A stretch of DNA of 64,000 nt from positions 248,001 to 312,000 of the forward strand of contig CAWEOT010000015.1 in assembly GCA_963810775.1 (NCBI GenBank), read 5' to 3'. Of this stretch, positions 11,078 to 20,608 are shown piece by piece (the stretch's first letter is position 1; each line of letters begins with the position of its first letter). Position numbers and translations under genes: made by a program. Source of the DNA: DATBVX01 sp963810775. Lineage in GTDB: Bacteria; Pseudomonadota; Gammaproteobacteria; Steroidobacterales; Steroidobacteraceae. The notes under the pieces were generated by a model that did not search any database, was not told where the DNA came from, and saw only the letters and a list, made by a program, of their open reading frames with translations.

Positions 11078-12059
11078 ATGACGGCGATCGAGATCGCCGA
11101 GCCCGGAGCGCCGCAGGTCCTGCGCGCCGTGCAGCGACCTGTTCCTGCAGTCGGCCCAGGCGAAGTGCTGATCCGCGTCGCCGCGGCGGGCGTGAATCGG
11201 CCGGACGTTCTGCAGAGAATCGGCCGATACGCACCGCCCGCGGGCACCACCGACATACCGGGCCTCGAGGTCTCCGGTGAAGTCGTCGGCTGTAGCGCGG
11301 ATGTTGACTGCGCCGCTCAGCGGCGCAACCGTTTGCGCATTGCTGGCGGGTGGAGGCTACGCAGAATATGCCACTGCGCCGGCGGTGCAATGCCTGCCGA
11401 TTCCGGATCGCGTCGGCATACACGAGGCTGCAGCGCTCCCGGAGACATTCTTCACGGTGTATCACAACGTCTTCGAGCGGGCGCGGCTGCGCGCCGGCGA
11501 GACGCTGCTCGTTCACGGCGGCTCGAGCGGCATCGGCACGACGGCGATCAGGCTGGCAAAGGCATTTGGGGCGCGCGTCATCGTCACCGCCGGCAGCCCC
11601 GAGAAATGTGCAGCGTGCGTTGCACTCGGAGCCGAGCGCGCCATCAACTACCGTACCGAGGATTTTGTCGCGGCGGTGAAGGAGGCCACGGAGGGTCGTG
11701 GAGCCGATGTCATTCTCGATATGGTTGGCGCCGCGTACCTGGCCAGGAACATCGCGGCAGCGGCGGTCGAGGGGCGAATTGCGCTCATCGCAACGCTCGG
11801 CGGTCACGAGGCCGAGCTCGACCTGCGTTACCTGTTCCAGAAGCGCCTGAGCCTGATGGCTTCCACGTTGCGTCCTCAGTCTATCGAGCAGAAGGGACGG
11901 CTCGCGCAAGAGCTGCGCGCACGGGTCTGGCCGCTGTTCGCGACCCACGACCTGCAGCCCCCCATTCATGCGCGTTTCCCGCTCGTCGATGCGCGACGTG
12001 CCCATGAGCTGATGGAATCGAGCCAGCACATCGGCAAGATCCTGCTCGACGTGCACTGA
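11078..12059 (+). pseudogene. Zinc-independent NAD(P)H quinone oxidoreductase, broken by a +1 frameshift
   Basis: The first part (MTAIEIAEPGAPQVL, then the alcohol-dehydrogenase-like fold) reads in one frame to about 11305; the rest (ATVCALLAGGGYAEYA, the cofactor motif HGGSSGIGTTAIRLA, and the C terminus HIGKILLDVH) reads in another. Removing one base near 11306 gives a continuous MDR-family protein of about 326 residues, close to the usual length for the PIG3/QOR group that reduces quinones with NADPH. The start at ATG 11078 follows a TATAAT box; GTG 11057 is also in frame. Whether this is a real inactivation or a sequencing error cannot be told from sequence alone. Confidence 0.85.
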
Positions 12060-12091
12060 TTGAGCCTCCCGCGTTTCCTGAAGGAGATGAA

Positions 12092-14200
12092 ATGAGTCAG
12101 CTTGTCGCGCGACTGGCAGCCGCGCTCGTGATCGCGTTCGCCGTGAATCCGGCCACCCAGGCGCAAGAGGCAAAGCGCGCGATCACGCATGAAGATGTGT
12201 GGCTGATGAAGCGCGTGGGCGCGCCGGTGCCAAGCCCGGACGGTAAGTGGGTGGTCTTCCTGGTGAGCGAGCCGGCCTACGACGACGAGGAGAAGGCCGC
12301 CGATTTATGGATTGTTTCGGGCGATGGCAGCGCCGAGCCACGACGGCTCACCTCCAACAAGGCGCGCGAGGGCGACGTTGCATGGAGCGCGGACAGTCGA
12401 CGTATTGCGTTCTCGACCAAGCGCGATGGCGATGAAGTTGAGCAGATCTACGTGCTTGACGTCACAGCCGGGGGCGAAGCCGCACGGGTGACCAACATCT
12501 CGACCGGCGCGCGCGCGCCGCAGTTCTCACCCGACGGTTCGCATCTTCTGTTTGTCAGTACCGTTTACCGTGACGCGCTGAACGACCAGGACAACAAGCG
12601 CATGGCCGAAGAGCGCAAGGCGCGCAAGTACGACGCGCGGGTCTATGACACCTTCCCGATCCGCAACTGGGACCAATGGGTCGAGCCGGAACGCCAGCCG
12701 CACGTGCTGGTGCAGGCCTTGCAGCCCGGCGCCGAGGCGAAAGATCTGCTGGCGGGTTCGAAGCTTGTTGCGTCGGACGGATTCGCCGGTCGTCGCACGG
12801 ATTCTGGCGAGGAGCTCGGTGCGATCTGGGCCCCGGACGGTCGCAGTATCGTTTTCGTTGCGAGCAGTGATCGCAATGCTGCGGCTTATGCATTCACGCA
12901 CTCGCTCCTGTTTCGGGTGGATATCGAGGGAGGTGAGCCGCAACAGCTCACGCCGGCAAACGGCTCGTGGAGCGATCCGCAATTCGCTCCTGACGGTGGC
13001 GCGCTTTACGGACTCTTCGAGCCGGATAACGGGACCATCTACAGCTTGAGCCGCATCGCCTCGGTCGCATGGCCGCAGGGCGGTGCTGCCAGGATCGTGA
13101 GTCGCGACCTGGATCGCTCCGTCTCGAGTTTCGACATTGCTCCCGATGGTCGGGACGTCTATGCGCTCGCCGAGGATGCAGGGCATGAGAAGCTGTACGT
13201 GATGCCCGCGTCCGGAGGCGCCTCGCGCCTTGCTTACCCGGTGCAAAGCGGTGCGTACTCAAATCTCGCTATTGCCGCGAAGGCCGCCGGACCGCTGCTC
13301 TACGCCAACTGGGAAAGCGCGACCTCTCCGGCCGAAATTGTCAGGCTCGATGCCGATGCAGGCCGGCATACGGCGCTCACCAGCCTCAATGCTGCTCGCA
13401 CCGCGCAGATCGACTGGCAGCCGGTGCGCGAGTTCTCGTTCACCAGCCGCCGCGGCCGGCAGATCCACAACCTGCTGGTGCTGCCGCCCGCCTTCGATGC
13501 GACGCGGAAGTATCCGCTGTTCGTCGTGATCCACGGCGGACCGCACTCGATGTGGCGCGACCAGTTCGTGCTGCGCTGGAACTACCATCTGCTCGCCGCG
13601 CCCGGATATGTCGTCCTGCTCACGAACTACACCGGTTCGACAGGATTTGGGGAAAAGTTTGCGCAGGCCATTCAGGGCGATCCTCTGAAGACGCCTGGCG
13701 ATGAAATCAACCAGGCCGCTGACGAGGCCATCAAGCGCTTCGAGTTCATCGACGGCTCGCGTCAGTGCGCTGGCGGCGCGAGCTACGGTGGCCACCTTTC
13801 CAACTGGCTGCAGGCGAGCACTACGCGCTATCGATGTCTCGTCAGCCACGCCGGGCTGGTCAACCTGGAGTCGCAGTACGGCACGAGCGATACCGTCTAT
13901 GGCCGCGAAGTCATGAATGGCGGCCCACCGTGGGAACAGGGCGCCGTGTGGCGCCAGCAGAACCCGATCCGCTATGCGGGGCGCTTCAAGACGCCAGTGC
14001 TCGTGACGGTAGGCGAACGTGATTTCCGCGTGCCAATGAACAACGCGATCGAGTACTGGACCGCGCTTCAACGCCAGAAGGTCCCGAGCCGTTTTGTCAT
14101 CTTCCCGGATGAGAATCACTGGATACTGAAGGGCGAAGACAGTCGTTACTTCTACCAGGAAGTTCAAGCGTGGCTGGCGCGCTGGCTCAAGGAGAGTTGA
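12092..14200 (+). CDS. Secreted S9-family prolyl-oligopeptidase-like peptidase
   Basis: A 702-residue exported serine peptidase. The signal peptide is residues 1-24 (ending TQAQ). Residues of about 30-400 form a WD40/TolB-like propeller with repeated SPDG blocks, followed by an alpha/beta-hydrolase domain. The catalytic triad is visible as Ser564 in GASYGG, Asp644 in GERDFRVP and His676 in DENHWIL. A clear AAGGAGA lies a few bases before the ATG at 12092. Members remove dipeptides or acylated residues from peptides in the periplasm. It begins 32 bp after the broken quinone reductase gene and is probably transcribed with the small secreted protein that follows 3 bp later. Confidence 0.92.
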   Translation: MSQLVARLAAALVIAFAVNPATQAQEAKRAITHEDVWLMKRVGAPVPSPDGKWVVFLVSEPAYDDEEKAADLWIVSGDGSAEPRRLTSNKAREGDVAWSADSRRIAFSTKRDGDEVEQIYVLDVTAGGEAARVTNISTGARAPQFSPDGSHLLFVSTVYRDALNDQDNKRMAEERKARKYDARVYDTFPIRNWDQWVEPERQPHVLVQALQPGAEAKDLLAGSKLVASDGFAGRRTDSGEELGAIWAPDGRSIVFVASSDRNAAAYAFTHSLLFRVDIEGGEPQQLTPANGSWSDPQFAPDGGALYGLFEPDNGTIYSLSRIASVAWPQGGAARIVSRDLDRSVSSFDIAPDGRDVYALAEDAGHEKLYVMPASGGASRLAYPVQSGAYSNLAIAAKAAGPLLYANWESATSPAEIVRLDADAGRHTALTSLNAARTAQIDWQPVREFSFTSRRGRQIHNLLVLPPAFDATRKYPLFVVIHGGPHSMWRDQFVLRWNYHLLAAPGYVVLLTNYTGSTGFGEKFAQAIQGDPLKTPGDEINQAADEAIKRFEFIDGSRQCAGGASYGGHLSNWLQASTTRYRCLVSHAGLVNLESQYGTSDTVYGREVMNGGPPWEQGAVWRQQNPIRYAGRFKTPVLVTVGERDFRVPMNNAIEYWTALQRQKVPSRFVIFPDENHWILKGEDSRYFYQEVQAWLARWLKES

Positions 14201-14203
14201 TGC

Positions 14204-14743
14204 ATGCGTATCGGAACCGTCCTGGGGCTGCTGATCGGGCCGGCGCTACTCGTGGCAAGCGGCATTGGTGCGGCTGCGACGCCCGCCTGTTTCACGACGG
14301 CGCCGGACTCATCCGAAGTCGGGGATCTACACCTGCTGTCGGCCGACGCGCTGACGGTCGGTAATCTCGATACGACGCGCATAGTGCGGGCCAGCGCCTT
14401 CTTTCGTGACCGCGACCTCACCAGCATCAGCGTGGAGCTGGCCGCGCCCGGCAGCCAGACACAGATGTCTTTCACGTTCGTGGACGCCGCCAACTACGAG
14501 ATTCTCAGCAACCGCACTGCGCACGTAGGCAGCGATACCAGCAATCCCGCGACGCGTGCCTATCTGGTGAGGCACCGCTATTGCGTGCGCAATGGTCAGT
14601 TGCTTACCTCTCCGGAGTCCGAGGAGTCAGAGTTGCAAGCGGCCCGTGAAGCGCTCGACGTGCTGCGCAAGCTCGTGGCGCTCAACCGCACGCTTCCGGA
14701 GGTGAAGGTAGCCGTTATCGCGCCGCCTGCTCGCGGAGGCTAA
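14204..14743 (+). CDS. Hypothetical secreted protein
   Basis: A 179-residue protein with a hydrophobic N-terminal export signal ending near GIGAAATPA and a mature part rich in beta-prone and polar residues, with Cys pairs possible between positions 29 and 127. No family is recognised. It starts 3 bp after the S9 peptidase stop codon and therefore probably shares its transcript. The last four bases overlap the 3' end of the convergent outer-membrane protein gene. Confidence 0.7.
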   Translation: MRIGTVLGLLIGPALLVASGIGAAATPACFTTAPDSSEVGDLHLLSADALTVGNLDTTRIVRASAFFRDRDLTSISVELAAPGSQTQMSFTFVDAANYEILSNRTAHVGSDTSNPATRAYLVRHRYCVRNGQLLTSPESEESELQAAREALDVLRKLVALNRTLPEVKVAVIAPPARGG

Positions 14744-15840
14744 TCCTCGGAATGCCAGTCACCGTGACCGGCAAAAATTCGCCCGAAGGACAGGGTGAGG
14801 CCCACGTCCGGAGTGTTGTTGAAGCTGCCGAGATTTTCGGTGAGACCAAAACGCAGCACGCTGCCGTGGTAGTTCCACTGCAAGCCTGCCGTCACCTGGT
14901 ATTTGTTGGCCGAGAGCTCGCTCAGGTTGGTTTCCTGCACGGTGCTGCGACTGCCATAGAACTGCAACACGAAGCCAGTGTGCTCGGACAAGCGGGTCTC
15001 CCAACCCACGATCGCGGTGGGGATCCACTCATCGCGTGAGATGTCGACGTCGGGCGCGTTGTAGTAGACCAGCGCGAGCGTCGCGTACAGTGCGTTGCGC
15101 CTGAAGAACCGCTGATACGAAGCCTGCACGCCATAGTCGGGCTCGCCGGTCGAGACCATGAACTCTTCGTCAGAGCGTGGAATTTTCACGGCGCTCTCGA
15201 GGATGAGGTTCCAGTCCTCCGGCGTTTCGAACAACGAATAGCGCACGCCCAGCACGGGATCACCAATATCATTCTCTGGCGGGCGGTTCTGCGCGATGGT
15301 GATGTTGCGCAGTTTCGCGATCATCTGCCACTGGTTGCGCGGCACGCTCTTGCGTCCGGCATCGCCGAAGCCGAGCGAGTCGTGAAAGCCTTCGATCGCC
15401 GCATCGAGCCCGCCGCCACCGAAGAAAAAGTAAGGAATGGTGAGATAGGCGCCGAAGTGGCTGCTCGCCTGGTAGTGCAGCGTGAGATCGATCAGTCCGT
15501 ATTCGCCATCGACGAGGTAGGCATCGCCTGGCATCGCCCGGATCGCATCCATGTCGGCTGCGGTGATGGGGCGGCGACTGCTGCCACGCGCCTGCAGGTA
15601 CTCGGCCACGTTGTCCGAGCGCGCCCATGTGTTCTGGTACGAAACGCCAAACTCGACCGTGAACGTCTGGGGAGGTTCGGTCAGCGAGTGGGCGGGAAGG
15701 AAGTCGAGGCGCGTCAACCCGAAGGGCGTGAGATCGCGTACACGGAACAACCCGAGCCGCTGCCAGTCGTCCTCGCCCTGAGCAGCCGCGCAGGTCACAA
15801 GCAGTAGGAATCCTCCGAGCAGAGCGCTTGGACGGGACAT
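14740..15840 (-). CDS. DUF3187-like outer-membrane beta-barrel protein
   Basis: A 366-residue exported protein. It has a signal peptide (MSRPSALLGGFLLLVTCAAAQG) followed by GLFRVRDLTPFGLTRLDFLPA, which resembles the start of DUF3187 proteins. The rest is built of alternating amphipathic strands with many aromatic residues at strand ends, as in outer-membrane porin-like barrels. No function is established for the family. Its start faces the rimP operon leader, so regulatory sequences for both probably share 15841-16114. The family name is from memory of the motif and is less sure than the barrel prediction. Confidence 0.72.
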   Translation of the reverse strand: MSRPSALLGGFLLLVTCAAAQGEDDWQRLGLFRVRDLTPFGLTRLDFLPAHSLTEPPQTFTVEFGVSYQNTWARSDNVAEYLQARGSSRRPITAADMDAIRAMPGDAYLVDGEYGLIDLTLHYQASSHFGAYLTIPYFFFGGGGLDAAIEGFHDSLGFGDAGRKSVPRNQWQMIAKLRNITIAQNRPPENDIGDPVLGVRYSLFETPEDWNLILESAVKIPRSDEEFMVSTGEPDYGVQASYQRFFRRNALYATLALVYYNAPDVDISRDEWIPTAIVGWETRLSEHTGFVLQFYGSRSTVQETNLSELSANKYQVTAGLQWNYHGSVLRFGLTENLGSFNNTPDVGLTLSFGRIFAGHGDWHSED

Positions 15841-16042
15841 GACTCAGCCGGTTCTCAGTCTTTGTTGTGCCACCCTCATGGTGGAGCCACCGAGGACGGG
15901 CGCAGTTCAGCGGGTCTTTTCTATTGTTGCGCGATCCCTATATCTCATCGCGGGGTTTTCTCTGCCCGAACCATCGGTTACACTTCGCGCCCTCGATCCG
16001 CTCGGGGGATCGGGGCTTGTGAAAACAGGTGCTTAAGAGCGA

Positions 16043-16065
16043 AAAGCCCCCCCGAGGGGCTTTTT
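16043..16065 (+). terminator. Intrinsic-terminator-like hairpin 1 in the rimP leader
   Basis: AAAGCCCC and GGGGCTTT form an 8-bp stem around a 5-base loop, followed directly by T residues. No gene of this strand ends just upstream within the window, so it probably lies in the leader of the rimP-nusA-infB transcript and works as an attenuator. Confidence 0.75.
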
Positions 16066-16076
16066 GTTGTCCATCG

Positions 16077-16101
16077 ATGGGCCCTCGGGCCCATTTTTTT
16101 T
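16077..16101 (+). terminator. Intrinsic-terminator-like hairpin 2 in the rimP leader
   Basis: ATGGGCC and GGCCCAT pair around a 4-base loop and are followed by eight T residues, a textbook intrinsic terminator. It ends 13 bp before the rimP ATG, so an RNA polymerase must read through it to express an essential operon. Confidence 0.8.
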
Positions 16102-16114
16102 CTTCGGCGGTCTG

Positions 16115-16561
16115 ATGCGCGACGAGCTGATCCGCCTGCTGCAGCCGACCGTCGAGGCGCTCGGCTACGAGTTGGTCGAGATCGAACACTCGCACTCCGG
16201 TGAGGGTGCGCTGGTGCGGGTGTATATCGACGCGCCGGAAGGAGTGGGGCTCGACGACTGCGAGCGGGTCAGTCACGCGGTGAGCGGTGCGCTCGACGCG
16301 GCTGATCCGATTCCGGGGTATTACCGGCTCGAAGTCTCTTCGCCGGGGCTGGACCGGGTATTGCGAACGCCCGAGCACTTCGCGCGGTTCGTGGGTAGCC
16401 GGGTCAAGGTGCAGCTCGCGCTGCCCATCGAAGGACGCCGGCGATTCACCGGTGCCCTGGTGGCCGCCGGCGATGAGGGTGTGACGCTCGAGGTCGACGG
16501 TTCACCGGTGCTGCTGGCGTACCAGCAGATCCAGAAGGCGCGGCTGGTGCCGACGCTGTGA
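16115..16561 (+). CDS. rimP: Ribosome maturation factor RimP
   Basis: A 148-residue protein required for 30S subunit maturation. It begins MRDELIRLLQPTVEALGYELVEIE, followed by the family segments VRVYIDAPEGVGLDDCERVSHAV and YRLEVSSPGLDRVL, in the usual two-domain order. Length fits the family. I chose the ATG at 16115; a TTG at 16064 in frame would translate through the terminator hairpin and is rejected. It is the first gene of the rimP-nusA-infB-rbfA-truB operon and ends 20 bp before nusA. Confidence 0.96.
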   Translation: MRDELIRLLQPTVEALGYELVEIEHSHSGEGALVRVYIDAPEGVGLDDCERVSHAVSGALDAADPIPGYYRLEVSSPGLDRVLRTPEHFARFVGSRVKVQLALPIEGRRRFTGALVAAGDEGVTLEVDGSPVLLAYQQIQKARLVPTL

Positions 16562-16580
16562 GTTGCAGAGGTTTGTGACG

Positions 16581-18083
16581 ATGAACAAGGAAATCCTGAT
16601 GGTTGTCGATGCCGTCTCCAACGAGAAGGGTGTCGACAAGGAAATCATCTTCGAGGCGCTCGAAGCAGCGCTGGCGTCCGCTACTCGCAAGAAACACGGC
16701 GAGGACATGGACGCGCGTGTGGCGATCGACCGCAAGACCGGCGACTACGACACCTTCCGCCGCTGGAAGGTGTTCGCGGACGATTCCACGGAGCTGGAAT
16801 TTCCTGAGCGTGAGCTCAGGCTCGAGGACGCAGCCGACATCAGGAAAGACGCGCTGCCGGGTGAGTTCGTCGAGGTGCCGATGGAGTCGGTCGCCTTCGG
16901 CCGCATCGCCGCGCAGACCGCGAAGCAGGTCATCGTGCAGAAGGTGCGCGAGGCCGAGCGTGCCCAGGTGGTGGAGGAGTACAAGGAACGTGTCGGCACG
17001 CTGGTGAGCGGCATCGTCAAGCGCGTCGACCGCAACGGCGTATTCGTGGATCTCGGCGGTAATGCCGAAGGATTCATCCCGCGCGACGAACTGATTCCGC
17101 GCGAGCCGGTGCGCTCGCAGGATCGCATCAAGGCCTTCCTGCGCGATGTACGCTCCGAGCCGCGCGGCCCGCAGCTGTTCCTTACGCGCACGGCGCCCGA
17201 ATTCCTGATCGAGCTGTTCAAGCTCGAAGTTCCCGAAGTGGGGCAGGGACTCATTCAGATCCTGGGAGCTGCCCGCGATCCCGGCGTGCGCGCCAAGATT
17301 GCCGTGAAGACCAACGACCCGCGCATCGACCCGGTCGGCGCTTGCGTCGGCATGCGCGGTTCGCGCGTGCAGGCGGTGTCGAACGAAATTGCCGGCGAGC
17401 GGGTGGATATCATCCCCTGGGATGAGAACCCGGCGCAGTTTGTCATCAACGCGATGTCGCCGGCCGAAGTCCAGTCGATCGTGGTGGATGAAGATTCGCA
17501 CAGCATGGACATCGCGGTGGCCGAGGATCGGCTCTCGCAGGCCATCGGTCGCGGTGGTCAGAACATCCGCCTTGCCAGCGAGCTCACCGGCTGGGAACTC
17601 AATGTGATGACCGAGACCGCAGCTGAGGCCAAGAGCGAGTCGGAAACGCGCGAGCTCAAGGAAACCTTCATGAAGCAGCTCGACGTGGGCGAAGACGTCG
17701 CCACGATCCTGGTGCAGGAAGGCTTCTCGACCATCGAAGAGGTCGCGTACGTGCCCGCAAGCGAACTAACCGCGATCGAAGAATTCGACGAGGACATCGT
17801 CAAGGAGCTTCGTAGTCGCGCGCGCGACGTGCTGCTTACACAGGCGATCGCGAGCGAGGAGACAGTCGAATCCGCGCTGCCATCTGACGACCTGCTGATG
17901 CTCGATGGCATGGACCCCGACCTCGCGCTCACGCTGGCCAGAGGCGGAGTACGGACTCGGGAGGAGCTGGCTGAGCAGTCAGTGGACGAGCTGACCGAAG
18001 CCGGCAAGATCGACGCCGAGCGTGCTGCCAAATTGATCATGACCGCGCGAGCCCCCTGGTTCGAAGCGGCCAACCAGAGCTGA
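16581..18083 (+). CDS. nusA: Transcription termination/antitermination factor NusA
   Basis: A 500-residue NusA with the expected order: N-terminal RNA-polymerase-binding domain (MNKEILMVVDAVSNEKGVD), S1 domain (GIVKRVDRNGVFVDLGGNAEGF interior), two KH domains (second KH motif AIGRGGQNIRLASELTGW), then two acidic repeats at the C terminus typical of gammaproteobacterial NusA. It modulates pausing, termination and antitermination. ATG 16581 is used. In Escherichia coli NusA represses its own operon through terminators in the leader; the two hairpins upstream of rimP would allow the same here, though that is inference. Confidence 0.97.
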   Translation: MNKEILMVVDAVSNEKGVDKEIIFEALEAALASATRKKHGEDMDARVAIDRKTGDYDTFRRWKVFADDSTELEFPERELRLEDAADIRKDALPGEFVEVPMESVAFGRIAAQTAKQVIVQKVREAERAQVVEEYKERVGTLVSGIVKRVDRNGVFVDLGGNAEGFIPRDELIPREPVRSQDRIKAFLRDVRSEPRGPQLFLTRTAPEFLIELFKLEVPEVGQGLIQILGAARDPGVRAKIAVKTNDPRIDPVGACVGMRGSRVQAVSNEIAGERVDIIPWDENPAQFVINAMSPAEVQSIVVDEDSHSMDIAVAEDRLSQAIGRGGQNIRLASELTGWELNVMTETAAEAKSESETRELKETFMKQLDVGEDVATILVQEGFSTIEEVAYVPASELTAIEEFDEDIVKELRSRARDVLLTQAIASEETVESALPSDDLLMLDGMDPDLALTLARGGVRTREELAEQSVDELTEAGKIDAERAAKLIMTARAPWFEAANQS

Positions 18084-18101
18084 CCGCTCCAGAGTAAGTC
18101 C

Positions 18102-20588
18102 ATGGCCGATGTGACAGTTGCACAATTTGCTGAAGTTCTGAAAGTGCCGGTCGAGCGGCTGCTGGCCCAGCTCGACCAGGCAGGTATCGCCGTGGAAGGC
18201 GCCGATGCGACCATCAGTGACGAAGCCAAGATGGAGCTGCTGACGCATCTGCGGCGCAGCCACGGCCACGGTGCGGAATCGGGCGCTTCGCCGCGCAAGA
18301 TCACCCTGAAGCGCAAGTCGCAAAGTGAGCTGAAGCTCGCCAGCATACAAGGTCGTGCGAGAACGGTGAGCGTCGAAGTGCGCCGCCAGCGCACCTACAT
18401 CAAGCGCGACGTGCTCGAGGAAAAGGCCCGCCTGCAACAGGAAGAGCTGGATCGCAAACGCGAAGTCGAGGAGCAGGCGAAGCGGCTCGAGAGCGAGCGC
18501 GCTGAACAGGAGCGCCGGGAGCGCGAACGCCTGGAAGCCGAGAGCAAGCGGCGTCTCACCGAAGAAGAGATGCGCAAGGCGGCAGAAGAAGACGCGAAGC
18601 GCCTGGCGGAGACGCGCGCTCGCGAAGAGGCGGAGAATTTGCGGCGTACTCAGGAGGCCGCACAGCGCGCCCTGCAGCAGCGCGACGACAGTCATACCCG
18701 CTACGGTCGTGTCGAACTGCATGTCACGACCGATGTGAGCGCTCGCTACAAGAAGAAGAAGAGAATGAAGTCGCGCAGCACCGCGGTGTCGACCGAGGCC
18801 AAGCATGCCTTCGAGATGCCGACCGCGCCGATGAAGCGCGAGGTCGCCATCGGCGAAACGATCACCGTGGCCGAGCTGGCGCAGAAGATGGCGGTGAAGG
18901 CCAACGAAGTCATCAAGGTCATGATGAACATGGGTGTGATGGCCACCATCAATCAGCCCATCGACCAGGACACCGCGGTACTGGTGATCGAGGAAATGGG
19001 CCACGCCGCCAGGATCATCCAGGAAAACGCCATTGAAGCGGACCTGCAGGTCGCGGAAGAAGAAGGCGCAGTGGGCGAGCCGCGCCCACCAGTGGTGACC
19101 GTCATGGGCCACGTCGACCACGGCAAGACCTCGCTGCTCGATTACATCCGTCGCACCAAGGTCGCAGCAGGCGAGGCGGGCGGAATCACGCAACACATCG
19201 GCGCGTATCACGTCGAAACGCCGAAGGGCGTCGTCACGTTTCTGGATACGCCGGGTCATGCCGCCTTCACCGCGATGCGTGCCCGTGGCGCGCAGGTCAC
19301 CGATATCGTGGTGCTGGTGGTCGCCGCGGACGACGGCGTAATGCCGCAGACGATCGAGGCGATTCAGCACGCACGTGCGGCCGAGGTTCCCATCGTGGTG
19401 GCCGTCAACAAGATCGACAAGGGCGATGCGGATCGCGAACGCGTGAAATCCGACCTCGCCAAGCATGGTGTGATCCCCGAGGAGTGGGGCGGCGAAAACC
19501 TGTTCGTCTACGTGTCCGCCAAGACCGGGGAGGGGATCGACCAGTTGCTCGAAACCCTGGTCCTGCAGGCCGACGTGCTGGAGCTGAAGGCCCCGCACGA
19601 GGGTCCCGCGGCCGGTGTGGTGCTCGAGTCGACTCTGGAGAAGGGACGCGGCCCGGTGGCAACGATCCTGGTGAAACGCGGCAGCCTGAAACTCGGCGAC
19701 TACATCCTGGCGGGGCATGAATTTGGACGCGTGCGCGCGATGTTCGACGAGGGTGGCAACGCCATAGAGACCGCGGGTCCCTCGATGCCGGTGGTGGTGC
19801 TCGGCCTTTCGGGAACGCCGAATGCGGGCGATGAGGTTCTCGCCGTGGAGAGCGAACGCAAAGCACGCGAAGTCGCCTCGTATCGCCAGGGCAAGTTCCG
19901 CGACACCAAGCTCGCACGCCAGGGACCGGCGAAGCTGGAGGATGCGTTCTCGCAGATCGGCGACAGCCGCGCGGGCATGGTCGCCCTGCTGATCAAGGCG
20001 GACGTTCAGGGCAGTGCTGAAGCCCTGCGCGATGCACTCAACAATCTTTCCACCGAGGAAGTGTCCGTCAAGGTGATTTATAGCGGCGTGGGTGGACTCA
20101 CGGAGTCGGATGTCACCCTGGCTGCCGCGTCCAAGGCACGGATCATCGCCTTCAACGTGCGTGCGGACGCAGCCGCGCGCGATGCCATCAAGGAAGGCAA
20201 CGTCGATGTGCGCTACTACAGCATCATCTACGAAGCCATCGACGATGTGCGCCAGATCATGACGGGCATGCTGGCTCCGGAGGTCAAGGAGCAGATCGTT
20301 GGGCTGGCGGAAGTGCGCGAAGTATTCCGCTCGAGCAAGTTCGGAATAGTGGCTGGGTGCATGGTGATGGACGGATTCGTCCGTCGCAACAACCCGATCC
20401 GCGTATTGCGCGACAACGTCGTGATCTTCGAAGGGGCGCTCGAGTCTCTGCGGCGCTTCAAGGACGACGTCAACGAAGTGCGCGCCGGAACCGAATGCGG
20501 AATCGGCGTCAAGAATTACACCGACGTGCGCGTCGGTGACCAGATCGAATGCTTCGCGCGCGTCGAGGTCATACGCACGCTGCAGTAG
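18102..20588 (+). CDS. infB: Translation initiation factor IF-2
   Basis: An 828-residue IF-2. It opens with the IF2_N domain (VTVAQFAEVLKVPVERLLAQ), then a long charged region with coiled-coil-like Lys/Glu/Arg repeats (about 110-200), a second IF2_N-type module, and the GTPase domain with G1 GHVDHGKT at residues 336-343, DTPGHAAF (G3) and NKID (G4). The C-terminal domains bind fMet-tRNA. It starts 18 bp after nusA. On the opposite strand the same DNA keeps a very long open frame (17979-20624), a codon-bias shadow. Confidence 0.98.
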   Translation: MADVTVAQFAEVLKVPVERLLAQLDQAGIAVEGADATISDEAKMELLTHLRRSHGHGAESGASPRKITLKRKSQSELKLASIQGRARTVSVEVRRQRTYIKRDVLEEKARLQQEELDRKREVEEQAKRLESERAEQERRERERLEAESKRRLTEEEMRKAAEEDAKRLAETRAREEAENLRRTQEAAQRALQQRDDSHTRYGRVELHVTTDVSARYKKKKRMKSRSTAVSTEAKHAFEMPTAPMKREVAIGETITVAELAQKMAVKANEVIKVMMNMGVMATINQPIDQDTAVLVIEEMGHAARIIQENAIEADLQVAEEEGAVGEPRPPVVTVMGHVDHGKTSLLDYIRRTKVAAGEAGGITQHIGAYHVETPKGVVTFLDTPGHAAFTAMRARGAQVTDIVVLVVAADDGVMPQTIEAIQHARAAEVPIVVAVNKIDKGDADRERVKSDLAKHGVIPEEWGGENLFVYVSAKTGEGIDQLLETLVLQADVLELKAPHEGPAAGVVLESTLEKGRGPVATILVKRGSLKLGDYILAGHEFGRVRAMFDEGGNAIETAGPSMPVVVLGLSGTPNAGDEVLAVESERKAREVASYRQGKFRDTKLARQGPAKLEDAFSQIGDSRAGMVALLIKADVQGSAEALRDALNNLSTEEVSVKVIYSGVGGLTESDVTLAAASKARIIAFNVRADAAARDAIKEGNVDVRYYSIIYEAIDDVRQIMTGMLAPEVKEQIVGLAEVREVFRSSKFGIVAGCMVMDGFVRRNNPIRVLRDNVVIFEGALESLRRFKDDVNEVRAGTECGIGVKNYTDVRVGDQIECFARVEVIRTLQ

Positions 20589-20608
20589 GTCCGGGGGAGA
20601 TCGAATAC

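Noticed and set aside
15839..16036. Small plus-strand frame of 65 codons before rimP
   Set aside because: No ribosome binding site, poor composition, and it overlaps the likely promoter region of the divergent gene.
16064..16114. Upstream TTG start for RimP
   Set aside because: Translation would pass through the second terminator hairpin and its T tract, giving an artificial GPFFFFGG segment not found in RimP.
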